Shown: positions 14,268-14,616 of the stretch, in pieces | How positions within the stretch are numbered: the first letter of the stretch is position 1 | Layout: each line of letters starts with the position of its first letter | DNA from: Limosilactobacillus antri DSM 16041 | GTDB taxonomy: Bacteria; Bacillota; Bacilli; Lactobacillales; Lactobacillaceae | Direction: 5' to 3' | Assembly: GCF_000160835.1 (NCBI RefSeq) | Contig: NZ_GG700733.1 | Span: 59,449-74,064, forward strand | Length of the DNA stretch: 14,616 nucleotides | Translations under genes and position numbers: made by a program | The notes under the pieces: generated by a model | What the model was told of the DNA's origin: nothing | What the model saw: the letters and a program-made list of their open reading frames with translations, nothing else | Databases searched by the model: none

Positions 14268-14283
14268 TGATAATACATTATCA
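14268..14283. promoter_or_regulatory. 7-2-7 palindrome upstream of the fused ABC permease
   Basis: TGATAAT and ATTATCA are perfect complements separated by two bases. On the minus strand the palindrome contains GATAAT, a possible -10 of this operon with a poor -35, so a bound protein would block transcription. The arms equal those of the Bacillus Fur 7-1-7 box, but the spacer is one base longer. Regulator unknown. Confidence 0.45.
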
Positions 14284-14403
14284 TCTGCAAAGCTGGAAGT
14301 GAATAGATATACGAAAACCGTGCATTTATCCAATATGGAAGCGCTTGTGGGAAGTAAAAAGTTAATGTAGGCCCGGGCGGAAGCTTAATTTTATTAAGTG
14401 GTT

Positions 14404-14432
14404 TTGACTGCCAATCCCGGTTAGATTAGAAT
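14404..14432 (+). promoter_or_regulatory. Plus-strand promoter with no gene behind it
   Basis: TTGACT (14404 to 14409) and TAGAAT (14427 to 14432) are 17 bases apart, each 5 of 6 to consensus. A near-perfect ribosome site AAAGGAG follows at 14442 to 14448, but no start codon or frame follows before the hairpin at 14456. It is the only clear plus-strand expression signal in the window. Confidence 0.6.
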
Positions 14433-14455
14433 TCTCTCAATAAAGGAGATATATA

Positions 14456-14498
14456 AATAAGCCCCAGCATTCGGCAAAACCGAATGCTGGGGCTTATT
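14456..14498. terminator. Perfect 19-bp hairpin, probable bidirectional terminator
   Basis: AATAAGCCCCAGCATTCGG (14456 to 14474) and its exact complement (14480 to 14498) enclose a CAAAA loop. The outer arms are A/U-rich, so it may end transcripts on either strand, though the U-tract is interrupted on both. It could serve the plus-strand promoter at 14404 or a minus-strand gene to the right of the window. Confidence 0.65.
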
Positions 14499-14510
14499 GA
14501 ACGTAAAGGG

Positions 14511-14616
14511 GAGTGGGAAATAACCTCCTCGACAAGGCGTATGGCTAACCTAGGACGATAGCTGGCACGGTACGGGCCGGCTAGCGTTCGTAGGCAAATA
14601 GCCTTGCTTCGCAGCG
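14511..14616 (+). repeat. Structured intergenic repeat, truncated by the window end
   Basis: It opens with GAGTGGGAAATAACC, shared in inverted orientation with the left window edge. Then positions 14534 to 14605 fold into a long interrupted hairpin: AAGGC/GCCTT (14534, 14601), CCTA/TAGG (14549, 14591), then CG-TAGC-GGC with GCC-GCTA-CG around a 9-base loop at 14567 to 14575. No frame is coding. I infer a dispersed structured element (REP/MITE-like); copy number in the genome is unknown. Confidence 0.5.

Noticed and set aside
14336..14349. cre-like TGGAAGCGCTTGTG upstream of the ABC operon
   Set aside because: About 11 of 14 matches, lacking the final CA, and more than 100 bp from the gene; not strong enough to annotate.

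Overview
The window looks like chromosome of a moderately GC-rich lactic acid bacterium, most likely Lactobacillaceae and plausibly Limosilactobacillus (L. fermentum/reuteri type). The grounds are the origin-proximal order rsmG-noc-parA-parB, strong AGGAGG ribosome sites, A-rich/U-rich terminator arms, a T-box leader, cre-like sites, and a glutamine-type ABC transporter whose binding protein is fused to the permease. The genus is inferred from protein style and gene content; no search was possible. Every protein gene is on the minus strand.

Right to left on the minus strand, i.e. in the direction of transcription: (1) 14616-14235 is non-coding. It holds a structured dispersed repeat, a perfect 19-bp hairpin, and a plus-strand promoter plus ribosome site with no gene behind them. 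(2) 14234-12023 is a two-gene amino-acid ABC transporter (fused binding protein/permease, then ATPase). (3) 11922-8888 holds two tandem, clearly duplicated amino-acid permeases of the APC superfamily; only the second has a T-box leader. (4) 8887-8056 is an 832-bp non-coding stretch. Its right part has a complete non-coding transcription unit (promoter, about 300 nt of hairpin-rich RNA closed by an 11-bp end-to-end stem, terminator). Its left part is the control region of the nucleoside genes. (5) 8055-5864 is a nucleoside uptake and cleavage pair (CNT transporter, then nucleoside hydrolase), with a hairpin terminator and a cre-like site between them. (6) 5863-5566 holds two terminators, a perfect Noc-binding palindrome and the promoter of the next operon. 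(7) 5565-40 is a tight operon: rsmG, noc, parA (soj), parB (spo0J), a DUF951 gene, ychF and a DUF1129 membrane protein.

Functionally, the left half is chromosome segregation, nucleoid occlusion and ribosome maturation, typical of the origin neighbourhood. The right half is scavenging: amino acids through one ABC system and two secondary permeases, and nucleosides through import followed by hydrolysis. Regulation visible in the DNA is unusually rich: one T-box, several cre-like sites, stacked palindromes, and direct repeats over a promoter.

The best candidates for something new are the roughly 300-nt RNA gene at 8421-8724, the plus-strand promoter/ribosome-site/hairpin unit at 14404-14498, and the palindromes in front of the rsmG-noc-parAB operon.
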